Positions 1-8,800 of a DNA stretch of 64,000 nt are shown here, piece after piece. Position numbers and translations under genes: made by a program. Each line of letters opens with the position of its first letter. Position 1 is the first letter of the stretch. The notes beneath the pieces are model-generated. The model had not been told where the DNA came from. It made no database searches and saw only the letters and a list, made by a program, of their open reading frames with translations. This DNA comes from Nitrospira sp. KM1. Lineage in GTDB: Bacteria; Nitrospirota; Nitrospiria; Nitrospirales; Nitrospiraceae. The DNA is taken from assembly GCF_011405515.1 (NCBI RefSeq), contig NZ_AP022671.1, positions 3,038,001 through 3,102,000 of the forward strand, given 5' to 3'.

Positions 1-33
1 TTTATCCTGAAATTCCGACAGAGCGGGAAGGCG

Positions 34-1461
34 ATGCGCGTCATTCGACCGTATGTAGGATGTCTGTGGCTCTGCGCGGCAGGATTTTGCCTCACGCAGG
101 TGGTCCCTGTTGAACGGGCATGGGCCGGAGCCAACCTCATTCCCGTGGCGGCCGCCCATGATCTTCAGGCGCAAATCAAGGGGACTGCAGCCAAAGTTAT
201 TCCCGCGGTCGTGAGCATCGCGTCGACCGTGATGGTGCGGGACCAGGCGTTCGGCGATGAGGCCCTGCCGTTCGGACTATTCAAAGAACCGCCCGCCCGG
301 CGCCAATACGGTCAGGGGTCGGGCGTGATCGTGACGGCTGACGGCTATATCATTACGAACAACCATGTTGTGGCCGATGCGGTGAACGTCGAGGTGATCC
401 TGGCCGACAGGCGGCAATTCAAAGGTCGAGTGGTCGCCACCGATCCGAAGACCGACGTGGCTGTGGTCAAGATCCAGACAACGAATCTTCCGACAGTTTC
501 ATGGGGTGATTCGAGCCGTCTCGCCGTGGGCGATTTTGTGCTGGCGATCGGCAATCCTTTGGGACTGAGCCGAACGGTGACGTTCGGAATCGTGAGCGCG
601 GTGGGGCGCGCCGACGTCGGCGTGGCAGATTTCGAGGACTTTATCCAGACAGATGCGCCAATCAATCCCGGGAACTCAGGCGGTGCGTTGGTCAATATCA
701 ACGGGGAACTGGTCGGCATCAATACCGCGATTGCGAGTCCGACGGGCGGAAGCGTCGGGGTCGGGTTTGCGATTCCCAGCAATATGGCCAAGTCGGCGAT
801 GCAGAGCCTGATCAAGACCGGCCGGGTTGTCAGAGGATTTTTGGGAGCATCGACCCAGGACGTGACACCGGCGCTTGGGAAGATCTTTCGATTGCCCGAT
901 GTGAAGGGCGCCATTGTCACGGACGTACAGGCAAAAGGCTCCGCGGAAAAAGCCGGTCTGAGGCGCGGAGACGTCGTGGCCCGCTTCGACGGCCGCGATG
1001 TCATGGATAGCGGCCATCTGCGCAATCTGATCGCAGCCGCCACGGTCGGCAGCAAACACCGCTTGGACATCGTGCGGGACAGCAAATCCCTGCAGGCGGA
1101 ATTGACGGTCCAGGAAGCGCCCCGCGAGCGTGCGAAGCGCAATCAAGGAGAGGCGGCTCCGGACTCGACTTCGCAACATCCGTTGTCCGGAGTGGTCTTC
1201 GACGATATCACGACCCCGCTCGCCCGGCAGATGGATCTGCCGGTCAACAACGGCGTGGTCGTCACGGATATCGAGGAGGGCAGCCTCGCGGAATCGTCCG
1301 GACTCCAACCGGGAGACGTGATTCTCGAGCTGAACCGGCAGCCCATTCCGAATTTCTCAGTCTTCCAACGCCTGGCCGATCCCATGAAGCCGAACGATTT
1401 GGCGCTCCTCCTGATCAACCGCCAGGGAACCGTGCTGTACATCCCCGTGCGCGGCGAATAG
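34..1461 (+). CDS. Periplasmic serine protease, DegP/HtrA (Do) family
   Basis: 475 aa, the usual size for a two-PDZ HtrA protease. A hydrophobic N-terminal segment (about residues 8-31, ending AWA) looks like a signal peptide, placing the enzyme in the periplasm, where the family degrades or refolds damaged envelope proteins. The trypsin-like catalytic triad is visible: His111 (TNNHVVADA), Asp141 (DPKTDVAVV) and Ser215 in GNSGGALV. Two PDZ domains follow, about residues 260-360 and 385-465. The start at 34 is preceded by GGGAAGG. It stands alone at the window start, with no partner regulator visible. Family assignment is firm; DegP versus DegQ/MucD cannot be decided from sequence. Confidence 0.95.
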   Translation: MRVIRPYVGCLWLCAAGFCLTQVVPVERAWAGANLIPVAAAHDLQAQIKGTAAKVIPAVVSIASTVMVRDQAFGDEALPFGLFKEPPARRQYGQGSGVIVTADGYIITNNHVVADAVNVEVILADRRQFKGRVVATDPKTDVAVVKIQTTNLPTVSWGDSSRLAVGDFVLAIGNPLGLSRTVTFGIVSAVGRADVGVADFEDFIQTDAPINPGNSGGALVNINGELVGINTAIASPTGGSVGVGFAIPSNMAKSAMQSLIKTGRVVRGFLGASTQDVTPALGKIFRLPDVKGAIVTDVQAKGSAEKAGLRRGDVVARFDGRDVMDSGHLRNLIAAATVGSKHRLDIVRDSKSLQAELTVQEAPRERAKRNQGEAAPDSTSQHPLSGVVFDDITTPLARQMDLPVNNGVVVTDIEEGSLAESSGLQPGDVILELNRQPIPNFSVFQRLADPMKPNDLALLLINRQGTVLYIPVRGE

Positions 1462-1662
1462 GCGAGTCCCTAACGGGGAATTCGCTGCGCTCCCTCCTAA
1501 GCACACGGCGAGATCAGGGCCGGGCCGCCTGCCAGTTCCGCCTCGAGCCACTGGCTGCAGGCACGTAACCTCGTCGAAATCGGCTAGGATCTCCTGTCCG
1601 TCCGCCTCGGCATCTTTGACGCACATTCTCCTGTCCGTGCTCATCGTGCGGTGCACAAGTGG

Positions 1663-1692
1663 TTGACGCCCTGTCACCATAGGTGTTATGAA
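1663..1692 (+). promoter_or_regulatory. Probable sigma70 promoter for nikR
   Basis: TTGACG (1663-1668), 18-nt spacer, TATGAA (1687-1692), 35 nt before the nikR start. A small palindrome GTGC-N3-GCAC (1646-1656) lies just upstream of the -35 box. Inferred from sequence only. Confidence 0.4.
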
Positions 1693-1727
1693 TTTCACAA
1701 TCGTGCTACTGACTGTTCGGTCTGGTC

Positions 1728-2150
1728 ATGAAGAAACTCGTCCGATTCGGCGTCTCACTGGATCATCACCTGCTCGGGGACTTTGACAGAGTCGTCAAGC
1801 GCCGCAAGTACGCCACTCGTTCCGAAGCCCTTCGTGATCTGATTCGAGAGCAGCTCGTCAGTGAGGAATGGACTGAGGACCGGGATCGGGAAGCCGTGGC
1901 GACGATCACGTTCGTCTACGACCACCATGTGCGGGATCTCAGTCGCAAGCTGACGCATATCCAACACGATTTCCAGGGGCATGTCATGGCCGGGATGCAT
2001 GTGCATCTCGACCACGATCACTGTCTCGAAGTGTTGGTCGTCAAAGGCACGGCCGCTCAAATCAAGAAGATCGCCGATACCCTGATCAGTGTAAAGGGCG
2101 TCAAACACGGCAAGCTTACGATGACGACAATGGGGAAGGGGCTGAGCTGA
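1728..2150 (+). CDS. nikR: Nickel-responsive transcriptional regulator NikR
   Basis: 140 aa, full length for NikR. The N-terminal ribbon-helix-helix DNA-binding domain covers about residues 1-45 (RFGVSLDHHLLGDFD, TRSEALRDLIRE) and is followed by the ACT-like metal-sensing domain. All four high-affinity nickel ligands of E. coli NikR have counterparts: His80, His91 and His93 (in GMHVHLDHDHC) and Cys99. NikR represses nickel uptake genes when nickel is sufficient. It is followed after 3 nt by the DUF3842 gene and then by a TonB-dependent receptor gene, which suggests local control of outer-membrane nickel import. Confidence 0.95.
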   Translation: MKKLVRFGVSLDHHLLGDFDRVVKRRKYATRSEALRDLIREQLVSEEWTEDRDREAVATITFVYDHHVRDLSRKLTHIQHDFQGHVMAGMHVHLDHDHCLEVLVVKGTAAQIKKIADTLISVKGVKHGKLTMTTMGKGLS

Positions 2151-2153
2151 CTC

Positions 2154-2579
2154 ATGCGCGTCTGTGTCATCGATGGGCACGGAGGCGGCTTGGGACGCCG
2201 GCTCATTCAGGGGCTTCGAGATGAACTTGGTCGGGATCATGAATTGATTGCCCTCGGAACCAATCAAACGGCGGTCGAGGCCATGCGGATACCGGGAATG
2301 ACCGGGGCGGTCATGGGGCCGGAGTCGATCGCCGGCACCGTTCAAACGGCCGACATCATCGTGACTTCGTTGAATGTCCTGCTGCCTTACCAAGAGAGCG
2401 AGGAGGTCACGCGTCATATCGTGAAGTCCATTCTGGAATGCCGGGGCACCAAGATCCTGCTGCCTGTCAATCAATACCGGTTGGAAGTCGCGGGAACCCA
2501 GTCGAGCAAATTGGAGCAATTGATTGCGAGTTCTCTTTCCCGGGTACGTGCCTTAGTGTCCAGCGAACCGGATCATTAA
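2154..2579 (+). CDS. DUF3842 family protein
   Basis: 141 aa cytosolic protein that begins with a Rossmann-like motif (VCVIDGHGGGLGRRL, residues 3-17), typical of the DUF3842 family. Its function is unknown. The start lies 3 nt after the nikR stop, so the two are probably one transcript. The link to metal homeostasis is by position only. No membrane segment or signal peptide is visible. Confidence 0.75.
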   Translation: MRVCVIDGHGGGLGRRLIQGLRDELGRDHELIALGTNQTAVEAMRIPGMTGAVMGPESIAGTVQTADIIVTSLNVLLPYQESEEVTRHIVKSILECRGTKILLPVNQYRLEVAGTQSSKLEQLIASSLSRVRALVSSEPDH

Positions 2580-2626
2580 GCCGCTGCCGGCAGTCAAACC
2601 TACCAGGCCACGAAGGTCTGAATCGC

Positions 2627-2645
2627 GTGCGCACATGATGCGCAC
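2627..2645. promoter_or_regulatory. Perfect inverted repeat upstream of the TonB receptor
   Basis: GTGCGCA-CATGA-TGCGCAC, 7-bp perfect arms (2627-2633 and 2639-2645), 43 nt before the TonB receptor start. It could be an operator for NikR or another metal regulator, or a hairpin. A shorter GTGC-N3-GCAC palindrome lies upstream of nikR. Neither matches the E. coli NikR site, so regulator identity is open. Confidence 0.35.
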
Positions 2646-2688
2646 TTTCCGTGGGATAGACGCCCACGAATCAGACGGAGGTGGTCGA

Positions 2689-4749
2689 ATGTTCAGACTG
2701 CAGCTCGCAGGCAGGGGCGTGGTCATGCCGGGTGTTCTGTGGATGGCGCTGTCATCCGCAGTCGTACATGCCCATGATCCGGACGAAACGGTTCTTGAAG
2801 TCCCTGAGGTCTCGGTCATTGCCGAGCGGCCCGCTGCATCTTCCTCACAACAATTTATTCCCGACAAAGAATACCTGCTTCAACCACAAGGGCGGCCGGC
2901 GCAGGTTCTGAGACTCATTCCGGGCTTCATCGCGGTCGAACATTCCGGCGGCGCCGGTAAAGCGGATCAGTATTTTTTGCGAGGTTTCGATGCGGATCAT
3001 GGCACCGACGTCGCATTTTTTTCCGACGGTATGCCGATTAACTTCCGTTCGCATGCCCATGGGCAGGGCTACGCCGATCTCAACTTCATCATTCCGGAAA
3101 CGATCGAAGGGCTCGACGTCTACAAGGGCGCCTACCTGCCGGAATTCGGAGACTTCGATACCGCCGGCGCGGTGAATTTCCGAACGCGTGAAGTCGTCAA
3201 GGAGGGATTGGTGCAGGCGGCCGGCGGCCAGTTCGATACGCAACGGTACATCCTGATGTTTTCGCCTACGAAGGACAAGGTCCGCACGCTGTTCGCAGGC
3301 GAGGGGTATTACACCAATGGACCGTTTCAGAATGACAACCGGTATTTCCGAGCCAACCTGCTCGGAAAGATGACGACCAATTTTACGAGCCGCGATGAAT
3401 TGAGCGTGACGGGGACGTTTCACAAGGCGCAATGGAATGCATCGGGAGAAATCCCGCTCCGCGCCGTCGATGACGGCACGCTCGACCGTTTTGGAGCCAT
3501 CGATCCGTCGGAGGGCGGCAAGACGCTCCGGACGACCGGTAAATTGAACTACCACTACGATACGCCTTCGCGCGGGCAGTTCTTTGTGAATGCCTATGCG
3601 CAATACTATAAATTCGACCTGTATACGAATTTCACCTATTTCCTGAACGATCCGGTCAACGGGGACGGGATTCAGCAACACGACACCAGGGTCATGTACG
3701 GCGGCGACCTCGGCTACAAACAGCGTGGAGAGCTGCTGGGTATTCCCAGCATCGGAACGATCGGACTACAAACCAGAGTGGACAACATCCACGCTCGTTT
3801 GGGAACACAAGTCGCCAGGAATCCCCTCGGCACGACCACGGACAGCGACATTCTCGAGGCCTCCTATGCCCCCTATCTCAAAGCCGAGCTTCAACCCCTG
3901 TCATGGATGCGAGTGAACGGCGGCGTTCGGGCCGAAATGTTTACCTTCGACGTGCGCAATCGCTGCGAGACGTGTGCGGAGCAGCCGGCCGGACGAACGA
4001 CGTCAGGATTGGTCCTGCCCAAAGCCAACTTGATCCTGGGTCCCTGGGTCAGAACCGAATTGTTCGCCAATTACGGGGAAGGCTATCACAGCAACGATGC
4101 ACGATCCGCGGTTGCGCCCGGTTCGTCGCCGCTGGCTCGAGCTAGGACCTACGAAGTCGGCCTGCGCTCGAAGCCATGGGGCGAGGAAGGCATAGAGCTG
4201 ATTGCCACCCTGTGGGCGATCGACCTGAAATCCGAACTGGTGTTCGTGGGTGACGAGGGAACAACGGAAAGCCGTGGCCCGACCCGTCGGCGCGGCGTCG
4301 AGGCGGCCGTGCGTGGTCAGGTGTGGGGGCCGCTGTATGTCAACGGCAGCATCACGTGGTCGAAAGCAGAATTTACCAACGGCGATGCCATTCCTCTGGC
4401 CCCCGAATTGACGGCCTATGGTGCGGTATTGCTCCAATGGCCCGAAGGGCTTCGTTCGCAAATCCAAGCCACGTATCTCGGCGTGAGACCGCTGGTCGAA
4501 GATCGAAGCGTGAAGGCTCCGTCATGGGTGGACATCGATCTCTCGGAGCGGTATATCCTTCCAGTGAAACTTCCACATGGTCGCCTGGAAGCGTTCCTGT
4601 TCGTTCAAAACATTCTCAATACGAAGTGGGAGCAAGCCACGTTTTACTTTGAGTCGCGACTTCGTAACGAGGCCAACGGCGTCAACGACATTCATTTTGT
4701 CCCGGGCAATCCCAGGTTTTTCATGGGTGGGTTAGCCTGGTATTTTTGA
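2689..4749 (+). CDS. TonB-dependent outer-membrane receptor, probable metal (nickel?) uptake
   Basis: 686 aa from the ATG at 2689, chosen because GGAGGTGG lies just upstream and a signal peptide follows directly (hydrophobic stretch ending VVHAHD). An in-frame ATG at 2635 would add 18 residues before the signal peptide. The plug domain (about residues 45-160) contains YFLRGFDADHGTDVAFFSDG and a His-rich SHAHGQGYADL loop that recurs in putative metal-receptor relatives. The rest is a 22-strand barrel, ending on an aromatic residue (WYF) as usual for BamA recognition. Location behind nikR suggests nickel or a nickel chelate as substrate; that is inference from context. Confidence 0.85.
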   Translation: MFRLQLAGRGVVMPGVLWMALSSAVVHAHDPDETVLEVPEVSVIAERPAASSSQQFIPDKEYLLQPQGRPAQVLRLIPGFIAVEHSGGAGKADQYFLRGFDADHGTDVAFFSDGMPINFRSHAHGQGYADLNFIIPETIEGLDVYKGAYLPEFGDFDTAGAVNFRTREVVKEGLVQAAGGQFDTQRYILMFSPTKDKVRTLFAGEGYYTNGPFQNDNRYFRANLLGKMTTNFTSRDELSVTGTFHKAQWNASGEIPLRAVDDGTLDRFGAIDPSEGGKTLRTTGKLNYHYDTPSRGQFFVNAYAQYYKFDLYTNFTYFLNDPVNGDGIQQHDTRVMYGGDLGYKQRGELLGIPSIGTIGLQTRVDNIHARLGTQVARNPLGTTTDSDILEASYAPYLKAELQPLSWMRVNGGVRAEMFTFDVRNRCETCAEQPAGRTTSGLVLPKANLILGPWVRTELFANYGEGYHSNDARSAVAPGSSPLARARTYEVGLRSKPWGEEGIELIATLWAIDLKSELVFVGDEGTTESRGPTRRRGVEAAVRGQVWGPLYVNGSITWSKAEFTNGDAIPLAPELTAYGAVLLQWPEGLRSQIQATYLGVRPLVEDRSVKAPSWVDIDLSERYILPVKLPHGRLEAFLFVQNILNTKWEQATFYFESRLRNEANGVNDIHFVPGNPRFFMGGLAWYF

Positions 4750-4843
4750 GAGGAGGATCCATCTTGGGACCTGGAGGCGCCGATTCTGCTACCATGGCAA
4801 TGGTGCAAGGCTTCACGATAATGTTCAACCTTTACACAGGACG

Positions 4844-5827
4844 ATGATGATGAAACCGACATCGATTTCGCATTTTATCGATCACCACTATAGACATTTC
4901 AACGCCGCGGCGATGAAGGACGCCGCGCAAGCCTACCGTAAACATGTCGAAGGCGGCGGAAAGATGTTGGTCACTCTCGCCGGTGCGATGAGCACGGCGG
5001 AATTGGGGCTGTCGCTCGCCGAAATGATCCGGCAGGACAAGGTGCATGCGATCTGTTGCACCGGTGCCAATCTGGAGGAGGATGTGTTCAACCTGGTTGC
5101 GCATGACCATTATGAGCGCATTCCCCATTATCGGGAGCTGAGTGGAGCGAATGAAGAAGCGTTGCTGGAGCGGCATCTGAATCGAGTGACCGATACCTGC
5201 ATTCCGGAGGAAGAGGCGATGCGCCGCGTGGAGCGTGCCGTATTTGAAGAGTGGGCTCTGGCCGAGCGAAACGGGGAACGGCATTTCCCGCATGTGTATC
5301 TCTATCGTCTTTTGAAGCAGGGAACGCTGAAGACGCATTATCAAGTCGACCCACAAGACAGCTGGTTGCATGCAGCGGCCGAGAAAGATCTGCCGATGTT
5401 CGTCCCGGGATGGGAGGACTCGACGCTGGGAAATATTTACGCGGCGCATTGCATCACGGGAAAACTTCGAAGCGTGCATACGGTTCGGACCGGTGTGGAG
5501 TATATGACCGAGCTGGCCGGATGGTACATGCGGGTCGCCTCGGCACGTTCGCTCGGATTTTTCCAGATTGGAGGCGGAATCGCCGGAGATTTTCCGATCT
5601 GCGTCGTGCCGATGCTGAGCCAGGATCTGAAGCGGGAACATGTGCCGCTCTGGGGATATTTTTGCCAGATCAGCGATTCCACGACCAGTTATGGGTCGTA
5701 TTCGGGTGCCGTGCCGAATGAAAAGATCACATGGGGCAAGTTGAGCATCGACACACCAAAATTCATCATCGAATCGGATGCCACCATCGTGGCGCCGATG
5801 ATCTTTGCGTATGTCCTCCACTGGTGA
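4844..5827 (+). CDS. Deoxyhypusine synthase-like protein (bacterial)
   Basis: 327 aa. The C-terminus carries the signature of deoxyhypusine synthase, including the active-site lysine that forms the imine with the aminobutyl group (Lys299 in NEKITWGK) and the SDATIVAPM strand. The NAD-site glycine run GGGI is present, but the following residues (AGDFPI) differ from the eukaryotic His-containing segment. Bacteria lack eIF5A, so the substrate is unlikely to be that protein; relatives transfer the spermidine aminobutyl group to other amines, for example in homospermidine formation. Three ATGs in a row (4844, 4847, 4850) follow AGGA. hldD starts inside its 3' end. Reaction unproven. Confidence 0.8.
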   Translation: MMMKPTSISHFIDHHYRHFNAAAMKDAAQAYRKHVEGGGKMLVTLAGAMSTAELGLSLAEMIRQDKVHAICCTGANLEEDVFNLVAHDHYERIPHYRELSGANEEALLERHLNRVTDTCIPEEEAMRRVERAVFEEWALAERNGERHFPHVYLYRLLKQGTLKTHYQVDPQDSWLHAAAEKDLPMFVPGWEDSTLGNIYAAHCITGKLRSVHTVRTGVEYMTELAGWYMRVASARSLGFFQIGGGIAGDFPICVVPMLSQDLKREHVPLWGYFCQISDSTTSYGSYSGAVPNEKITWGKLSIDTPKFIIESDATIVAPMIFAYVLHW

Positions 5828-6869
5828 GAGGACGCGTCGCCTGGAAGATTGTCGAGTGCTGGTGACCGGTGGTGCCGGGTTCATCGGCAGCGCTCTCATT
5901 TGGGGTCTCAATCGACAGGGATGCACCGACATCGTTGTCGTCGATCGGTTGCGCCACACCGACAAATGGCGTCATCTCGTTCCTTTGCGATTTCGGGATT
6001 ATGTGGAGGCGGAGGACTTCTTAGCCCGTTTGCAAGACGGGGAGCTTGGAACATTCGACATCGTGCTGCACCTCGGCGCATGCTCGTCAACCACCGAACG
6101 GGACGCGACCTATCTGGTCCGCAACAATTTTGAATTCACCAAAGCGTTGGCCCGAACTTCATTGGCGACCAATGCGCGGTTTCTCTATGCGTCATCGGCG
6201 GCGACGTATGGTAATGGGGCGGCAGGGATGAGCGATACCGAGCCAGATCTGGACGGATTCAGCCCGCTCAATGCATATGGCTTTTCCAAGCACCTCTTCG
6301 ACCGACACGCATGGAGGAACGGCTGGCTCGACCACATCGTCGGGTTGAAATACTTCAACGTCTTCGGCCCCAACGAAGATCATAAAGGCGATATGCGCAG
6401 CATGGTTCACAAGGCCACTGTGCAACTGCAGGAGACAGGAACCATCCGGCTCTTCAAAAGCTATCGTCCTGACTACAAGGATGGCGAACAACAGCGGGAC
6501 TTTCTCTATGTGAAGGACGCCGTGGCGATGACATTGCACCTGGCGACGAGGACGGGCGCGAACGGGTTATTCAATATCGGATCCGGTACGACTCATACCT
6601 GGAACGAGTTGGCCGCAGCCGTCTGTCGGGCTCTGAAACGGGAAACGGCCATCGAATATATCGACATGCCGGAGGATCTACGGCCCCGATATCAATATTT
6701 CACAAAGGCGGATATTGGAAAATTGCGTGGCAGCGGATTTTCTGATGCATTGACACCGTTTGAGTCAGCCATTCATGACTATGCAACGAACTATCTGCTG
6801 CGGGACCGCTACTTGGGATCGCCCGTTTCTTCAGCTTCCGGTCTCGAGATCGACCGGGGCACTCCCTGA
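5811..6869 (+). CDS. hldD: ADP-L-glycero-D-manno-heptose-6-epimerase
   Basis: 352 aa extended SDR enzyme. It converts ADP-D-glycero- to ADP-L-glycero-manno-heptose, the last step in the heptose precursor pathway for the LPS inner core. NAD(P)-binding motif VTGGAGFIGS is near residue 18, the catalytic Tyr-x3-Lys is in YGFSKHLFD, and the family-specific segment is FNVFGPNEDHKGDMRS. The ATG at 5811 overlaps the end of the deoxyhypusine synthase-like gene by 17 nt; a TTG at 5805 is also in frame. No strong Shine-Dalgarno is visible, so translation may be coupled. Its presence implies an LPS-bearing outer membrane. Confidence 0.92.
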   Translation: MSSTGERTRRLEDCRVLVTGGAGFIGSALIWGLNRQGCTDIVVVDRLRHTDKWRHLVPLRFRDYVEAEDFLARLQDGELGTFDIVLHLGACSSTTERDATYLVRNNFEFTKALARTSLATNARFLYASSAATYGNGAAGMSDTEPDLDGFSPLNAYGFSKHLFDRHAWRNGWLDHIVGLKYFNVFGPNEDHKGDMRSMVHKATVQLQETGTIRLFKSYRPDYKDGEQQRDFLYVKDAVAMTLHLATRTGANGLFNIGSGTTHTWNELAAAVCRALKRETAIEYIDMPEDLRPRYQYFTKADIGKLRGSGFSDALTPFESAIHDYATNYLLRDRYLGSPVSSASGLEIDRGTP

Positions 6870-7524
6870 TCGCGTGTGGCGCGGCAGCGCAGGACGTCCA
6901 GCCATTTCCCTAGCGAACGGCCGACTACCGTCTGAGGCCGATTATGTCCTTCGCCCGACTGCATCGGCGGGTTCCTTCTCAGGGGCTTTGATCTCCGACT
7001 TCTTCAGCATTCCGAATACGAACACGTAGAGCCGTGGCTATATACCTTATGTCCAATCAGGCTTCAGGTGGAGTCGAGAGTCTCCGTCATCGCCCGCAAA
7101 CAACGTAAGGACCTGGAGCGACGCGACCCGGTCTTTCGGGTGCGGGGCGGAGGACGCACGAGTGGTCCGACATTGACGGAACGGTGTAAGAAGGCCGGAT
7201 GAGATGACCTATCGGTCGTCGAGAAAAAGTCGAGCCGCGTACGATGGTTAATATTCGCTCTTCCGAGGGCAACCGAACGAATGTTGGAGAAAGGCAAGTG
7301 GTAGGGCATCCGTCATTGGATGAAGCATCCTTCGGTACATATTGGGTCAGGTCCTGCTGGCAGAGATGTTCTGGGCTTTGTCATAATCTGCCGCCGGCCG
7401 TTGACCCTGCTCCCGCCGCTCTGCGAAACAAGAGAGATGATGCTCAAGAGGAGGGTACGCTCTTGCCGGTCGGCATAAGGAGAGCCATGCATCGGAGAAC
7501 CCAACTCGGACACGCGATCTCACA
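6870..7524. other. 655-nt stretch without a supported gene
   Basis: No ORF here has a convincing Shine-Dalgarno plus a recognisable product, and no tRNA was seen. On the minus strand around 6960-7030 a short open stretch reads like a hydrophobic-then-charged protein tail (VFVFGMLKKSEIKAPEKEP) but a stop codon lies directly upstream, so it could be a gene remnant. A small inverted repeat AAGAG...CTCTT lies near 7447-7465. Confidence 0.4.
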
Positions 7525-8136
7525 ATGATGTTCCATGGTGAAGGGATGTTCAAGCTGCAACAGAATCACGCGAAGGGAGCCGTGCTTCGAAGGCATTATT
7601 TCGACCGGCCGACCCTTACCGTCGCGAAGAGCCTCCTGGGGAAATATCTGGTGCGTCAGAACGATGGGAGGATGATTGCAGGCCAGATCGTTGAAGTAGA
7701 AGCCTATGTCGGCCCAGATGACTTGGCCTGTCACGCGTCAAAGGGCCGAACTGCCCGCACCGATGTCATGTTCGGTCCGGCAGGGATGGCCTATGTTTAT
7801 CTGATTTATGGCATGTACCATTGCCTCAATGTCGTGACGGAGCGGGAAGAGTTTCCAGCGGCGATTCTCATTCGTGCTATAAACGTTGAGGGTACGTTGA
7901 TTGACGGTCCCGGACGTCTGTGCCGGTTCATGACGATTGATCGTTCCTTGAACCGGGTCGACCTCACATGTGGCCAGCATCTATGGTTCGAGGATCGGCA
8001 AGCTGTGCTGCGCGGCCTGAAAATCGAAACGTTTCCGAGGATCGGCGTCGACTATGCAGGTCCGTGGGCGTCAAAACCCTGGAGGTTTAGAATTGTCGCC
8101 ATGGAGAGCGGCAACGGTAGAGCGCGGAGAAAATAA
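7525..8136 (+). CDS. 3-methyladenine DNA glycosylase, Mpg/AAG family
   Basis: 203 aa. It excises alkylated purines (3-methyladenine, hypoxanthine) in base excision repair. Family signatures in order: RRHYFDRPTLTVAKSLLGKY, IVEVEAYVGPDDLACHASKG with the catalytic Glu, MFGPAGMAYVYLIYGMYHC, DGPGRLCRFM, and RIGVDYAG near the C-terminus. The start is uncertain: ATGs at 7525, 7528 and 7546 are possible and none has a well-spaced Shine-Dalgarno. A terminator hairpin follows the stop codon. Confidence 0.9.
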   Translation: MMFHGEGMFKLQQNHAKGAVLRRHYFDRPTLTVAKSLLGKYLVRQNDGRMIAGQIVEVEAYVGPDDLACHASKGRTARTDVMFGPAGMAYVYLIYGMYHCLNVVTEREEFPAAILIRAINVEGTLIDGPGRLCRFMTIDRSLNRVDLTCGQHLWFEDRQAVLRGLKIETFPRIGVDYAGPWASKPWRFRIVAMESGNGRARRK

Positions 8137-8150
8137 GTACACCAAATACA

Positions 8151-8183
8151 ACGGGGAAGCCGTGGACTGCACAGCTTCCCCGT
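8151..8183. terminator. Bidirectional-type intrinsic terminator
   Basis: A perfect 10-bp stem ACGGGGAAGC (8151-8160) / GCTTCCCCGT (8174-8183) with a 13-nt loop and TT after the stem. It lies between the convergent 3' ends of the DNA glycosylase gene and the small exported-protein gene, so it could serve both. Confidence 0.7.
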
Positions 8184-8206
8184 TTCATAAGAAGAGAACG
8201 TAGGCC

Positions 8207-8572
8207 TTATTCGATTTTCCGGTCCCCTGTGATCTTGGTAGCCGAGGTTACGGGGGGAGCAATCTGAATCTGAGGGCCCTGAACCTTCGGAAGACGGCCG
8301 GCGCCCTCGGTTGCGGTGATACGGGCGTTGTCAGTTTTCGTCAGGTCCTGTTTTGCACTCTTTACAGAATCGGCTGACTTCAACAAGGTGGATTCCCCGC
8401 GGGCGTCATTCTGGCCAGGATCATTGGCAGTAGGCTGACCATTGACGGGGCTTCCGCTATTCTTCATCGGATAGCCCTCATGCTTGGGAAGCAACGCGGG
8501 ATTGGCCGAAGCCATGGACAGCGCAAACAGGACACCGGAGACCGTCGCAACAGCGCCTAATAAGAGCTTCAT
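8207..8572 (-). CDS. Small exported protein of unknown function
   Basis: 121 aa from the ATG at 8572, selected because an excellent Shine-Dalgarno (AAAGGAGAAGGGGT) precedes it. Residues 1-23 form a signal peptide (MKLLLGAVATVSGVLFALSMASA). The mature part is low-complexity, polar and rich in Asn, Ser, Lys and Asp, with no cysteines and no recognised domain; it is probably a disordered periplasmic protein. Transcribed toward the terminator it shares with the glycosylase gene. Confidence 0.7.
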   Translation of the reverse strand: MKLLLGAVATVSGVLFALSMASANPALLPKHEGYPMKNSGSPVNGQPTANDPGQNDARGESTLLKSADSVKSAKQDLTKTDNARITATEGAGRLPKVQGPQIQIAPPVTSATKITGDRKIE

Positions 8573-8800
8573 ACCCCTTCTCCTTTGAATAAATGGTGGC
8601 TGAAGGATTGCCGTCAATTACGTTCCGTCATAAAGCCGAATCAAGTGGGCGAATGATAGCCATAGGGGGGGAGACCTGTCAAGGGTGAACCTCCGATGAA
8701 AATTGACGTCCAGTGCCTTGGCAGCGACGAGTCAGGGCCACATGTCGGCATGAGCAAGTGGTGGTGACGGGAGAGAGAGAACGTCAAACCTGAAAGAGCA

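Noticed and set aside
345-1142. 265-codon minus-strand open frame opposite htrA
   Set aside because: It is entirely opposite a well-supported protease gene and has no own signals.
1686-1720. E. coli-type NikR operator (GTATGA-N16-TCATAC) before nikR
   Set aside because: Only a partial half site is visible and no second half at the right distance.
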